A DNA stretch of 57,286 bases from Vibrio hibernica (GCF_015223435.1 NZ_VHKO01000017.1:1-57286); one strand, 5' to 3'. Counted from the stretch's first letter, positions 47,666-56,814 are shown. Numbers and translations are program-made. Notes: generated by a model not told the origin, from the letters alone.

Positions 47666-48395
47666 TAGCCATTGTCATAGACATAACAATGACTAACGGA
47701 CGAATCCACTTTTGACCGTTACCCAAGACCATTTTTGCGCCTAAACGTGCGCCAATAAATCCACCCACCGCCATGGTTAAACCCAACTCCCAAATAGGTA
47801 AACCTGCAATAATGAAAAACGCCAAAGCAGCAATATTGGAAGTGAAGTTGAGCACCTTAGTGTGCGCGGTGGCAGAAACAATTGAATAACGCGCCAGTGC
47901 AACAAAACAGACGCTGAATATAGAACCCGTTCCTGGGCCTAAAAAGCCATCATAAAACCCTACGCTTCCACCCACAACAAAGGCAAAAGTAGCTTCAGAT
48001 ATTCTTGGAGTGACATCAGAGTTTGGAGTAGAAGAATACAGCAGGAAATAAGTAGAGATGGCAATTAATACAATAGGAATCAAACTCATTAATACGCTAG
48101 CATCAATGTATTGGACCGCAAGTGCCCCACAGGCGGAACCGACAAATGTACATGCAATGGCAAGCCACATCGATTGAAGTTTTACAGCGCCGTTGCGAAT
48201 AAAATATAAACTGGCAGAAAAACTGCCGAAAGAGCTTTGCAGTTTATTTGTCGCTAAGGCTTGAGTTGGTGGAATGCCGGCTGCAAGTAATGCGGGTAAT
48301 GTTAACAATCCACCACCACCGGCAATCGCGTCAATAAAGCCAGCTATTCCTGCAACACCAACTAGTAGCGCCATGACTTGAAGCGAAATGTCCAT
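47616..48395 (-). CDS. TSUP-family (TauE/SafE, DUF81) membrane transporter
   Basis: The 259-residue protein has about eight helices and the two TSUP signatures GFIDAIAGGGGLLTLPALLAAGIPP and GFYDGFLGPGTGSIF. TSUP members export or import sulfite, sulfonates or related anions; the substrate is not evident. AGGAAAG lies before the ATG. It is on the same strand as the gntR gene, 117 bases downstream, so it may belong to the gluconate regulon or be independent. It overlaps the LysR gene tail-to-tail. Confidence 0.88.
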   Translation of the reverse strand: MDISLQVMALLVGVAGIAGFIDAIAGGGGLLTLPALLAAGIPPTQALATNKLQSSFGSFSASLYFIRNGAVKLQSMWLAIACTFVGSACGALAVQYIDASVLMSLIPIVLIAISTYFLLYSSTPNSDVTPRISEATFAFVVGGSVGFYDGFLGPGTGSIFSVCFVALARYSIVSATAHTKVLNFTSNIAALAFFIIAGLPIWELGLTMAVGGFIGARLGAKMVLGNGQKWIRPLVIVMSMTMAIKILWEQHPQWLSSVF

Positions 48396-48512
48396 TTTCT
48401 TTCCTGTAGATAATCAATTGTCATCAATATAACACTAATGAAACGAGGCAATTGGCAAAATGGTGGAAAGTAAATCATTCCTAATATTCATAGGTCGTAA
48501 AAGTAACAGAAA

Positions 48513-49535
48513 CTAAAGGCTCTCACCTTTGTGAATGGTGTAACCTGTGTCGATGATTTTTTGTGGCAATGTGGCATCACCCTCAGCATTGATCGCATTC
48601 AGCAGTTCTTGGGCAGCAATTTCGCCAATGCTATAACGAGGTGTGATCACACTGGCTAACTGAGGAACCATAGATTGCCCAAAGTTATGGCCATGAAAGC
48701 CGACAACACCCATTTGTTCCGGAACAGAGATATGCTGGCGTTGGCATTCAAAAATAGCACCAATCGCTAAATCGTCATTGGTGCAAAAGACACAATCCGT
48801 TTCAGGGTAATCTTTAAGTGTTTTTTGGATTAATTCAGCCCCTAAGCTGTAAGACGAAGCTTGATTTGTCATGATACTTTTAGGCGTTAAACCTCTTGCT
48901 AGTACCGCTTGTTGATAGCCTTGTAATTTCAATTGGGTGCGCACATCTAAACGAGCACCAAGATAGACGATATTTTTATATCCTGAATCCAGGATAGTAT
49001 TCGTCATATCAAAAGCCGCTTTTACATTATCAAAACCAACGGCTTGTTGGATAAAAGGCGAAGTGATATCCATAATCTCAACCACAGGGATCCCCGCGGT
49101 TTCAATCATTTTTTTTGTTTTATTGGTGTGCATGCTTTCCGATAAAATTAAACCATCAACATGATAAGACAATAAGTATTCGACGCGTTTCTCTTCCACT
49201 TCTGGACTGTAACCATAGTGCGCAAGCATCGTTTGGTAACCTGCTTTTTCGGTAACACTTTCAATCCCACGGATGACTTGAGCAAATACTTGGTTGGTTA
49301 AAGAAGGAACCAAAATACCAATGGCACGACTTTTTGCATTGGAAAGGAGATCCGGCGCTTTATTGGGAATATAACCTAGGGTTTCAATCGCTTCATTTAT
49401 TTTTTTGTGCGTAGTCGTCGAAACATGCTCGGGATTGCGTAAGTAACGACTGACCGTCATTTTTGTCACGCCAACTAAATTGGCCACATCTTGCAGTGTA
49501 GGTCGTTTCTTTTTCGGTGCCATATTGACTGCCAT
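48513..49535 (-). CDS. gntR: LacI-family regulator, GntR (gluconate) type
   Basis: The 340-residue protein (or 336 from ATG 49523) has an N-terminal LacI helix-turn-helix RPTLQDVANLVGVTKMTVSRYLRNPEHVS, very close to E. coli GntR, and a periplasmic-binding-like effector domain (SRAIGILVPSLTNQVFAQVIRGIE...). Gluconate is the expected inducer. Two palindromes GTTACCGGTAAC, like GntR/IdnR operators, lie before dctP at the head of the cassette. It follows the kinase-dehydrogenase gene by 83 bases, after a terminator hairpin, so it may have its own promoter. Confidence 0.88.
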   Translation of the reverse strand: MAVNMAPKKKRPTLQDVANLVGVTKMTVSRYLRNPEHVSTTTHKKINEAIETLGYIPNKAPDLLSNAKSRAIGILVPSLTNQVFAQVIRGIESVTEKAGYQTMLAHYGYSPEVEEKRVEYLLSYHVDGLILSESMHTNKTKKMIETAGIPVVEIMDITSPFIQQAVGFDNVKAAFDMTNTILDSGYKNIVYLGARLDVRTQLKLQGYQQAVLARGLTPKSIMTNQASSYSLGAELIQKTLKDYPETDCVFCTNDDLAIGAIFECQRQHISVPEQMGVVGFHGHNFGQSMVPQLASVITPRYSIGEIAAQELLNAINAEGDATLPQKIIDTGYTIHKGESL

Positions 49536-49584
49536 TGATGTAATAAAAGGATTCGATATAAATCAAAATACGATAAAAAGTAGA

Positions 49585-49610
49585 AGAAGATCATTAAGTA
49601 ATGATCTTCT
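49585..49610 (-). terminator. Terminator after the gntK-gnd fusion gene
   Basis: AGAAGATCATT (49585-49595) pairs perfectly with AATGATCTTCT (49600-49610), loop AAGT. The minus-strand tail TTCTACTTTTTATCG is T-rich. It separates the catabolic gene from gntR. Confidence 0.8.
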
Positions 49611-49618
49611 CCTGATGA

Positions 49619-51682
49619 TTATTTTTGGATTTCTACACGTGGGTTTTGGCTCCACTCTACATGATATTTCTGCGTTTCAGGTTGATCAATTCGAGAATAA
49701 GTATGAGATCCAAAATAATCGCGTTGGGCTTGTAATAAATTAGCGGGCAGTGTGGCGCAACGCATGGAATCAAAGTAACTCAAGGCTGAACCAATACCTG
49801 GAATTGCAACGCCGTATAAACTGGCGTGGGCAACACATCGACGCCAATTGAGCTGCCGGGCTTTGATTTCGTCCCCAAACTTTTGATCAAAAAGGAGGTT
49901 ATCTAATTGCGGGCTCGTTTCAAATGCTTGTGTGATGCTTTGTAAAAATACCGCGCGGATAATACAACCGGCGCGCCATCCTTTTGCTATTTGGGCAAAA
50001 TCAAGTTGCCATCCTTGCTGCTCTGAGGTGGTTTTCATTAAATCGAAACCTTGCGCATAAATGCATAATTTCGCGCAGTATAAAGCATCGTGAAGCTCAG
50101 CTATTGTCGTATTGAGTGAGTCTTGTTGCTGAGGCTCCGTTACCACGGCCAGTTTTTGTTCTCCTTGCAGGCGGCGCTCTTTTAAGCTGCTAAGAGAGCG
50201 AGCATAAACGGATTGGGCAATACTTGGAGCCGGGCAACCTACTTCTAAGCTGTTGATTGCAGTCCAAACGCCAGTGCCTTTTTGGCCCGCTTTATCTAAG
50301 ATCATTTCAACTAAAGGCTTGTCGCTGTGAAAATCTTTTTGCTGCAAAATATCGGCACTGATTTCCATTAAGTAGCTATTAAGAACGCCTTGATTCCACT
50401 GACTAAAAATATCGCCGATTTTTGCCGCTTCTAATCCGATGACTTGATGCAAGTATTGGTACACTTCGCAAATAATTTGCATATCGGCGTATTCAATACC
50501 GTTATGCACCATTTTGACATAATGACCAGAGCCACTTGGCCCCGTGTAAGTGGCACAAGCTTCGCCATCTTGCAATGGTTCTACTGGCATTCCATGCGGA
50601 TCTACTTTCGCCGCAATGGCATTCCACATTGGCTTCACATATTGCCATGCTTTAGGATCGCCGCTAGCCATCAGCGCAGGACCAAAGCGTGCACCTTGTT
50701 CTCCACCTGAAACCGCAGTGCTGAAGAAGTTGAGCTGGCCTTGATATTTTTTATCGCGTGCAATGGTATCGGTCCATAAACTGTTGCCAGTATCAATGAC
50801 AATGTCATCAGGCTCTAGATCTGCATTTAATAAGTCTTGAATGACGGTATCAACAATATCGCCAGCAGGAACAGAAAGCGCAATAACACGTGGTGAAGGT
50901 AATTGGTTCAATGCATATTCCAGTGATGAAGATGCAAAAAATTGTCCTTTATTTAGTTTTTCAGCTTCATGTGCTGTGTTATCCGAATTGACGCTGTTTA
51001 AATCAAAGCCTGCCACATTAAAGCCGTTATCCAATAAATTTAGGGTTAGGCTTTTGCCCATCACGCCAAGACCGATCATGGCAATATGACATTGGGGCGT
51101 TTTTAAAGTGCTGGTCATGGGCGCTCCTTGTTCTAATGAATAGGCATCAAGTTGTTGGTGGATATTGATAATAACATCTGAAATTGATGGTGAAATGTTG
51201 ACAAAAATCGCTTCACTTGTCTGAGGTTCAATTAACGCATCAAATTGGCTTTCGAGCATACTTTTACCATTGAACCAATGGTTATTTCGTTTTTGGTGAC
51301 GCTTCCAAATAGTATCAAAATCACCCTGTAAATAAACGATGACGAGGTCGTTATTGTTATGCCTTAAAATATCTCGATATTCTGGCTTTAGAGCTGAGCA
51401 TGCAATAACGGCTTGGTCATTATCTAAAAATAATTGATTAAGTGTATGTAGCCAGCCAATTCTATCTTGGTCTGTGAGTGGAATGCCTTGCTTCATTTTC
51501 TCGACGTTGGGCTCGGGGTGGAAATCATCACCGTCAAAGAAGGGAAAGCCTAATTGTTGTGCCAATAAGTTTCCTACATGACTTTTACCACAACCCGAAA
51601 CACCCATTACGAGTATTTTTTGTGTGATGCTTTTTTTTTCGAGGCCGGCTTCTTTCGTGCCTAATGCTTTATCTTTTACCAT
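49619..51682 (-). CDS. gntK-gnd: Fused gluconokinase / 6-phosphogluconate dehydrogenase
   Basis: One uninterrupted 687-residue frame. Residues about 18-183 are a GntK-type kinase with P-loop GVSGCGKS (27-34), DGDDFHPEPNVEKMKQGIPLTDQDR (50-74) and ACSALKPEYRDILR (94-107). Residues 189-687 are a complete 6-phosphogluconate dehydrogenase with NADP-binding GLGVMG (204-209), SGGEQGARFGPALMASG (325-341) and catalytic KMVHNGIEYADMQ (K390, N394, E397). The two steps are consecutive: gluconate plus ATP gives 6-phosphogluconate, then ribulose 5-phosphate plus CO2 and NADPH. An internal ATG (codon 189, 51118-51116) has AAGGAG five bases upstream, so free Gnd may also be made. The gene follows dctM by 110 bases. 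Confidence 0.95.
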   Translation of the reverse strand: MVKDKALGTKEAGLEKKSITQKILVMGVSGCGKSHVGNLLAQQLGFPFFDGDDFHPEPNVEKMKQGIPLTDQDRIGWLHTLNQLFLDNDQAVIACSALKPEYRDILRHNNNDLVIVYLQGDFDTIWKRHQKRNNHWFNGKSMLESQFDALIEPQTSEAIFVNISPSISDVIINIHQQLDAYSLEQGAPMTSTLKTPQCHIAMIGLGVMGKSLTLNLLDNGFNVAGFDLNSVNSDNTAHEAEKLNKGQFFASSSLEYALNQLPSPRVIALSVPAGDIVDTVIQDLLNADLEPDDIVIDTGNSLWTDTIARDKKYQGQLNFFSTAVSGGEQGARFGPALMASGDPKAWQYVKPMWNAIAAKVDPHGMPVEPLQDGEACATYTGPSGSGHYVKMVHNGIEYADMQIICEVYQYLHQVIGLEAAKIGDIFSQWNQGVLNSYLMEISADILQQKDFHSDKPLVEMILDKAGQKGTGVWTAINSLEVGCPAPSIAQSVYARSLSSLKERRLQGEQKLAVVTEPQQQDSLNTTIAELHDALYCAKLCIYAQGFDLMKTTSEQQGWQLDFAQIAKGWRAGCIIRAVFLQSITQAFETSPQLDNLLFDQKFGDEIKARQLNWRRCVAHASLYGVAIPGIGSALSYFDSMRCATLPANLLQAQRDYFGSHTYSRIDQPETQKYHVEWSQNPRVEIQK
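51116..51129 (-). promoter_or_regulatory. Internal Shine-Dalgarno and ATG at the gntK-gnd junction
   Basis: On the minus strand AAGGAG (51129-51124), spacer CGCCC, then ATG (51118-51116) starts MTSTLKTPQCHIAMIGLGVMG, a normal Gnd N-terminus. This looks like the ancestral gnd initiation site kept inside the fused frame. Confidence 0.7.
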
Positions 51683-51699
51683 AACGGGGCCTTACCAAA

Positions 51700-51720
51700 A
51701 CCCTACTTAGTCCGTAGGGT
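51700..51720 (-). repeat. Small hairpin between dctM and the fusion gene
   Basis: ACCCTAC (51700-51706) and GTAGGGT (51714-51720) form a 7-bp stem with a 7-base loop in the 110-base gap. It may stabilise the 3' end of the transporter message or partly terminate it. No strong T-tract. Confidence 0.4.
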
Positions 51721-51792
51721 ATAAATTGAAAGTAATGCGCGGTTTATTCTAAGGCGCAGTTTTAAAAAAATGATTGCTTTAAAGCTTGTAAA

Positions 51793-53115
51793 TTACTGCC
51801 ACCAAAGAGCAAGCTGAGGGAATATAATAACCAACGCGAGCGCTATAATTTGTAAGCCAATGAATGGTAATAAAGAAGTAAATATTTCACCAAGGCTTAT
51901 GTCTTTAGGCGCAACAGATTTAAGGTAAAACGCTGCTGGGCCAAACGGTGGTGATAAAAATGATACTTGCATGTTTAAGCAGAACACCACACCAAACCAC
52001 ACAGGATCAAAACCGAGGTTGATAATAATAGGCACGAAAATTGGCATCGTTAGTAGGGCTACGCCAACCCAATCTAAGAACATACCAAGTACTAATAAAA
52101 TGACCATCATGATCAATAATGTGCCCATTGGGCTGCCGCCACTTAGCGCTAAAATGGTATCTTCTACAAAATCGATACCACCCATTAAGTTATAGACACC
52201 AACGAGAGCGGTCGCACCAATACCAATCCAGATGATCATACCGCAGGTACGCATAGTGGCGATGGCGCTTTCTTTTAGCATGGTCCAATTCATTTCACGG
52301 CGGATCACCGCACTGATCATGATTCCTACTACACCTAATGCGGATGCTTCTGTCACCGAAGCCACGCCGCTATAAATGCTACCTAAAACCGTCGCAACGG
52401 ACAGTAATGGAAAGAATAAAGCTTTAAAATAATTAGGTTTGGTTCTCGCATCTTCTTCTAATTCCTCTTGAGTAGGAAGAGGAGCAAGCGCGGGGTTTAG
52501 GTGGCTACGAATTAATACGTAAGCAATGTAAAACAAAGCAAGGAGTAGGGCCGGAACAAATGAAGCTTTGAATAGATCACCAATGGAAACACTCGCGGTT
52601 AAACCATAAATAATCAGAACAATACTTGGCGGAAGCATTGTGCCTAGTGCTCCGCCAGCACAGGTGGTACCAATGGCCAATTTACGGTCGTAGCCCAAGC
52701 GCAGCATTTGAGGAAGCGCTAAAATGCCAAGTAATACGGTTTCTCCGCCAATCACGCCAGACATTGAGGCTAATAAAACCGCGACTAATAGAGTCTGAAC
52801 CGCGACGCCGCCACGTACTTTACGACCAACCGATTTCATAGCATCGAATAAATCACGAGCGATACCAGATCGATCAAGCAATGCTGCCATCAATACAAAC
52901 ATGGGAACCGCAAGGAAAATATAGCCATCAACAAAGCTATACATGCGGCTTGAGACTAGCGGCAGTGCATCGACACCAAACCAACCGAGCGTAAAAAATA
53001 ACGCCACAAAACCCGTAACAAAAGCAAGCTGCATACCGGTAAGTAATAAGGCAATCATCATAATCAGCATGAGTAAACTGCCGTAGCCGATACCAATCGA
53101 AGATAAATCAAACAT
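51793..53115 (-). CDS. dctM: TRAP transporter large membrane subunit (DctM)
   Basis: The 440-residue protein has about twelve helices and TRAP-DctM signatures (AVPMFVLMAALLDRSGIARDLFDAM, GVIGGETVLLGILALPQML, GGALGTMLPPSIVLIIYGL, NMQVSFLSPPFGPAAFYLKSVAP). It forms the ion-coupled transport channel. Its start overlaps the DctQ gene by eight bases, indicating translational coupling. The substrate is inferred to be gluconate or a related sugar acid from the downstream kinase. Confidence 0.95.
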   Translation of the reverse strand: MFDLSSIGIGYGSLLMLIMMIALLLTGMQLAFVTGFVALFFTLGWFGVDALPLVSSRMYSFVDGYIFLAVPMFVLMAALLDRSGIARDLFDAMKSVGRKVRGGVAVQTLLVAVLLASMSGVIGGETVLLGILALPQMLRLGYDRKLAIGTTCAGGALGTMLPPSIVLIIYGLTASVSIGDLFKASFVPALLLALFYIAYVLIRSHLNPALAPLPTQEELEEDARTKPNYFKALFFPLLSVATVLGSIYSGVASVTEASALGVVGIMISAVIRREMNWTMLKESAIATMRTCGMIIWIGIGATALVGVYNLMGGIDFVEDTILALSGGSPMGTLLIMMVILLVLGMFLDWVGVALLTMPIFVPIIINLGFDPVWFGVVFCLNMQVSFLSPPFGPAAFYLKSVAPKDISLGEIFTSLLPFIGLQIIALALVIIFPQLALWWQ

Positions 53116-53668
53116 CTTTATTATTCCTTAATCCTTTGATTTCACCAATGATGTGTAAGATGAATTGCATGACGAGAATGCAAAAAATAATGAAAATTAA
53201 AGCTTTTAAAAGTGCAGGATAAGGAGGATTGAAATACGATCCTGATGTTTCTAAGCGGAACTCTCCCCAAGGTGTAAACCAAGAAGTTTCAACCATGGTG
53301 AAAGAAGCCCATGCCATCATGCCTGCAAATGCAAGCCCTACAATGTGGTGGAACATATTAAGATAACGACGAGTTCGGTTGGATACGGCATCATAGATTA
53401 AGACTACTCGTACATGTTTATCAGTAGCAAAAGCGTAAATGCCGCCAACAACAAACAAGCTGCCACCGATAAAAGAAGCGCTTTCATGTACCCAAGTCGT
53501 TGGCGCATCAAAGACATAGCGCATCAGAACTTCATAAAATGAAATAAACACCGTGAAAATAAATAACAGACTTAATGCTTGGCTGATCTTAATAATCCAC
53601 GCATCAAGTCGATTTTTGGGTTGTTCTTCTTGTTCATCTGAATGTTGAGGTGTTGAATTTTCAGTCAT
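53108..53668 (-). CDS. dctQ: TRAP transporter small membrane subunit (DctQ)
   Basis: The 186-residue protein has four helices starting near residue 30 and the DctQ motif VLMRYVFDAPTTWVHESASFIGGSLFVVGGIYAFATDKHVRVVLIYD. A charged N-terminal tail (QHSDEQEEQPKN) precedes it. It pairs with DctM in the membrane. It lies 65 bases after dctP and overlaps dctM. Confidence 0.93.
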   Translation of the reverse strand: MTENSTPQHSDEQEEQPKNRLDAWIIKISQALSLLFIFTVFISFYEVLMRYVFDAPTTWVHESASFIGGSLFVVGGIYAFATDKHVRVVLIYDAVSNRTRRYLNMFHHIVGLAFAGMMAWASFTMVETSWFTPWGEFRLETSGSYFNPPYPALLKALIFIIFCILVMQFILHIIGEIKGLRNNKDV

Positions 53669-53733
53669 ATTGGCAAACCTATCAAGATTAAGGGCTGTTC
53701 TCGTGAGTGAGCTCAGCCCTTACACAGCTAGTA

Positions 53734-54747
53734 TTAAAGCAGTCCGTTTACTTCTAAGTAGTGAGTGACTGAGTCATACACTTTTTGAGCGTTTGGTGAA
53801 CGTTTCGCAAACACTTTCCACTGAGTCTTTGCGATAGCGCGGAACTTTTTACGCTCTTCTGAAGACCAGTTATGGATAGTGATTTTCGGATCTTTTTCAG
53901 CTTCTGCAACGGCTGTTTGGTCTGCAATGCGAAGTTCTGTCGTCATATCATAGGCAAAATCACGCACAGACACAGTTAAGATTTCTTGCAGATCAGGTGT
54001 CATTTTGTCCCATTTTTTCTGGCTAATCGAAATATCAATTAAAGGTAAAGAGTGGAAGCCAGGTTGAACAGGATGAGGTGCGATTTCATTCATACCTGCT
54101 TTTTGGTTGGTAGAAAAAACGGTGTAGTCGGCGGCATCAATAACACCTTTGCTTAAACCTGTGAAAACCTCAGAGCCCGGTAAGTTCACTGGAGTAGCAC
54201 CTGCTGCTGCAAATACTTGCTGAACTAAGCCTTCTGGAGCACGGATTTTTAAGCCTTTAAGATCAGCCACGCTATCGAGTGGCACTTTAGACACTAACGA
54301 CTCGACGCCAGTTGTTGAACCACCCACAAACTTCACACCGTAAGGTTTGTAAAGTTCAGTCATTAGCTCATAACCACCGCCGTAGTTGATGTACTGCAGA
54401 AGTTGGCTGGTGTTAGACCAAGCACCGACCATATTACCAATCAGACCAAAAGCAGGATCTTTACCAGAGAAATACTCCGTTGCAGTGACTTGACCATCTA
54501 AAATACCTTGGCGAATAGCATCTAACGTTTCAGTGTTTTTGACGACACTTCCGGTTGGAAGCAAGGTGATTTTAATGCGGCCATCGGTCATTATTCCAAC
54601 ACGTTTGGCCCATTTTTGTTGTACTTGGAAGTTTTTATCGCCAGATGGATCTGAAGATTGAATTTTAAGATTAAAATCTGCAGCCAACACTGAGGTGGAG
54701 AATATCCCAGCGAGCGCGGTGGTGATCAGGGTATAGGTAAGTTTCAT
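53734..54747 (-). CDS. dctP: TRAP transporter periplasmic substrate-binding protein (DctP)
   Basis: The 337-residue protein has signal peptide MKLTYTLITTALAGIFSTSVLA. The TRAP solute-receptor pattern ends in DLKGLKIRAPEGLVQQVFAAAGATPVNLPGSEVFTGLSKGVIDA, where the Arg of KIRAPEG normally binds the ligand carboxylate. This fits a sugar acid such as gluconate. AAAGGA lies 6 bases before the ATG. It is the first gene of the cassette, directly behind the twin GntR-type operators. Confidence 0.94.
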   Translation of the reverse strand: MKLTYTLITTALAGIFSTSVLAADFNLKIQSSDPSGDKNFQVQQKWAKRVGIMTDGRIKITLLPTGSVVKNTETLDAIRQGILDGQVTATEYFSGKDPAFGLIGNMVGAWSNTSQLLQYINYGGGYELMTELYKPYGVKFVGGSTTGVESLVSKVPLDSVADLKGLKIRAPEGLVQQVFAAAGATPVNLPGSEVFTGLSKGVIDAADYTVFSTNQKAGMNEIAPHPVQPGFHSLPLIDISISQKKWDKMTPDLQEILTVSVRDFAYDMTTELRIADQTAVAEAEKDPKITIHNWSSEERKKFRAIAKTQWKVFAKRSPNAQKVYDSVTHYLEVNGLL

Positions 54748-54852
54748 GCTCTATCCTTTTATTTACATATTGATGTACGTTTCACGGTACTAGTTTCCGA
54801 TTTATTAGAATTATGTTACCGGTAACTTTGTAAAATAAATGTTACCGGTAAC
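54748..54852 (-). promoter_or_regulatory. Twin GntR-type operators and promoter of dctP
   Basis: Two perfect 12-bp palindromes GTTACCGGTAAC occur at 54815-54826 and 54841-54852, with centres 26 bp apart. They match the GntR/IdnR operator half-site ATGTTACC. On the minus strand TTTACA (54834-54829) between them is a candidate -35; the palindrome at 54815-54826 then falls between -35 and -10, so a bound repressor would block transcription. The 26-bp spacing would place two dimers 2.5 helical turns apart. Confidence 0.8.
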
Positions 54853-54865
54853 TATTCTAGTAAGC

Positions 54866-54881
54866 TATTAACTAGATCACA
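54866..54881 (-). promoter_or_regulatory. Possible CRP site upstream of the dctP operators
   Basis: On the minus strand TGTGATCTAGTTAATA matches TGTGA-N6-TCACA in 8 of 10 core positions. Its centre is roughly 75 bases before the expected start point. Gluconate genes in enterics are CRP-dependent, so the site is plausible but the second half is weak. Confidence 0.35.
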
Positions 54882-55023
54882 TAATAAGATTTTATGAATA
54901 ATGACTAGGAGAGATGAACGACTGATTTATTCTGATTTTAAATCAAAGAGATATTAGTTTTTCACGAGTTTTATAGGACTTAAATTAAAACATAAATAAA
55001 AATAGTGAAGGAAAGAAAGCGGC

Positions 55024-56814
55024 TTAATTTAATTCATCTGAAAAAATTTTATCTCTTATTTTCCAAAAACGACCTGATTTTCTGGCAATAATAAATAATG
55101 GTAATCGAAACCGATGTTGATGGTTGACGACTTTTGTAGGAGAGCTTTCTTCAAAGGGGCGGTGCCTGTCTGCAAGGTGGGGGCGTACAAATTGATCGGC
55201 AAAATTTTGCTTTTGTTTTTTTGTGGTTAATGGCCAAAATTCATGCACTTGAGCGTGTTGTTTCTCCTCGGTTGAATCCCCTAAGTAAGTGATTTTGAGT
55301 TGAGATTTACCATTTGTATCTTTGTGGACATCGAATTGCATATCGGTACATTCGAAAACTAACGCATCTTTTAGATTCAGTGCGTCGCGCAGCTTTTTAT
55401 CTGGGTCAACTAACGTGGCGTCACATTGGTGGCAGATACGCGCTGCAATATCGTTATCGGCGCCGCACTCCCCACAAAACTTAGCTTTAAAGCGATAACC
55501 GCAATGTTCTCTTTCGCCTGTTGATTGGTCATTATCATCTAATATTTCGAAATAACCTTGGCAACGTCTTCCATAATGCTCCAACAACATTCCATTACTA
55601 TCCAGTTTGCCCCAAAAGCTGTTATTGAAACCACAGGTGGGGCACGGAACGGTTACAGTGTCACTTGTTGGATCTGGTTTTGGCTCACCCACTTCTGGTT
55701 GGTATAAGTCGTAATTGTTGCCAGCATAATCCAACACTAAGCATTCTTGTTTTCCATCGGCTAAACGAAGCCCACGCCCAATGATTTGCTGATACAAACT
55801 GACCGATTCAGTTGGGCGTAAAATAGCGATTAAATCGACATGTGGTGCGTCAAATCCAGTGGTAAGAACGGAAACATTGACTAAATATTTAATCTGCTTA
55901 TTTTTGAACGCATTAATAATGCGATCGCGTTCAATTTGCTGGGTATCACCGATCACCAGCGAAGAGTGATCTGACGGCAATAACCCTAAGATCTCTTGTG
56001 CATGACGTACGGTAGCCGCAAAGATCATGATGCCTTGTTTATTTTTGGATAACTCAATAATTTGCGCCACGATCTGTGGTGTTGCACGTTTGGATTGTTC
56101 GATCACTAAATCCAATTCAGATTCTTTATAACGCCCTGCCAGTGCAGGTTTTAAGTGGGAGAAATCATAGCTTAATACTGGCGTGTCAATCATTTTAGCT
56201 GGTGTCAAAAAGCCTTCATCGAGTAGATACTGAATAGGAAGTTCGAAGATGCAGTCGCGAAAAAACCGTGGCTCTTGTGATTTGACTTGGCCACGTTTTC
56301 CGCGCACATGGTATTGATAAATCCAGCCCATGCCTAAACGATAAGGGGTTGCGGTGAGCCCTAAGACTTTAATGCCAGAATTTATCGATTGAAGATGAGA
56401 GATAACTTTTCGATAACTGCTTTTAGGGTTATCGGGCACGCGGTGGCATTCATCTATCACCAATAATGAAAACTGATTAGCAAATGAATCTAAATTCCGC
56501 ACCACAGATTGAACAGAAGCAAATACCACTTGTTGCTCGGTTTCCTTGCGACCAAGACCTGCTGAAAATACCGAACCTTTAATCGGGCGATCTGGGGTGG
56601 AATAACTTTCATATTTGGCATGGTTTTGTTCAACCAATTCTTTCACATGCGCTAATACCAACACTCGTCCTTTGGCTAAGCGGGCTAACTCGGCAATGAC
56701 CAAACTTTTACCAGCACCAGTGGGCAATACGATCATGGCAGGATCGTTATTATATCTAAAGTAATGGATAACGGCTTTGACGGAATCAGCTTGGTAAGGG
56801 CGTAAAGTAAACAT
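55024..56814 (-). CDS. radD: SF2 DNA helicase/ATPase RadD (YejH)
   Basis: The 596-residue protein has N-terminal RPYQADSVKAVIHYF (Q-motif-like), Walker A PTGAGKS (31-37), DECH box LLVIDECHRV, motif III GLTATPYRLG, and motif VI in LYQQIIGRGLRLADGKQ. C4 zinc-finger-like clusters follow in the C-terminal part (PCPTCGFN; HCGYRFKAKFCGECG; RICHQCD). This agrees closely with E. coli RadD, which helps RecA-dependent recombination repair. It is upstream of the gluconate cassette but separated from it by the regulated promoter. Confidence 0.94.
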   Translation of the reverse strand: MFTLRPYQADSVKAVIHYFRYNNDPAMIVLPTGAGKSLVIAELARLAKGRVLVLAHVKELVEQNHAKYESYSTPDRPIKGSVFSAGLGRKETEQQVVFASVQSVVRNLDSFANQFSLLVIDECHRVPDNPKSSYRKVISHLQSINSGIKVLGLTATPYRLGMGWIYQYHVRGKRGQVKSQEPRFFRDCIFELPIQYLLDEGFLTPAKMIDTPVLSYDFSHLKPALAGRYKESELDLVIEQSKRATPQIVAQIIELSKNKQGIMIFAATVRHAQEILGLLPSDHSSLVIGDTQQIERDRIINAFKNKQIKYLVNVSVLTTGFDAPHVDLIAILRPTESVSLYQQIIGRGLRLADGKQECLVLDYAGNNYDLYQPEVGEPKPDPTSDTVTVPCPTCGFNNSFWGKLDSNGMLLEHYGRRCQGYFEILDDNDQSTGEREHCGYRFKAKFCGECGADNDIAARICHQCDATLVDPDKKLRDALNLKDALVFECTDMQFDVHKDTNGKSQLKITYLGDSTEEKQHAQVHEFWPLTTKKQKQNFADQFVRPHLADRHRPFEESSPTKVVNHQHRFRLPLFIIARKSGRFWKIRDKIFSDELN

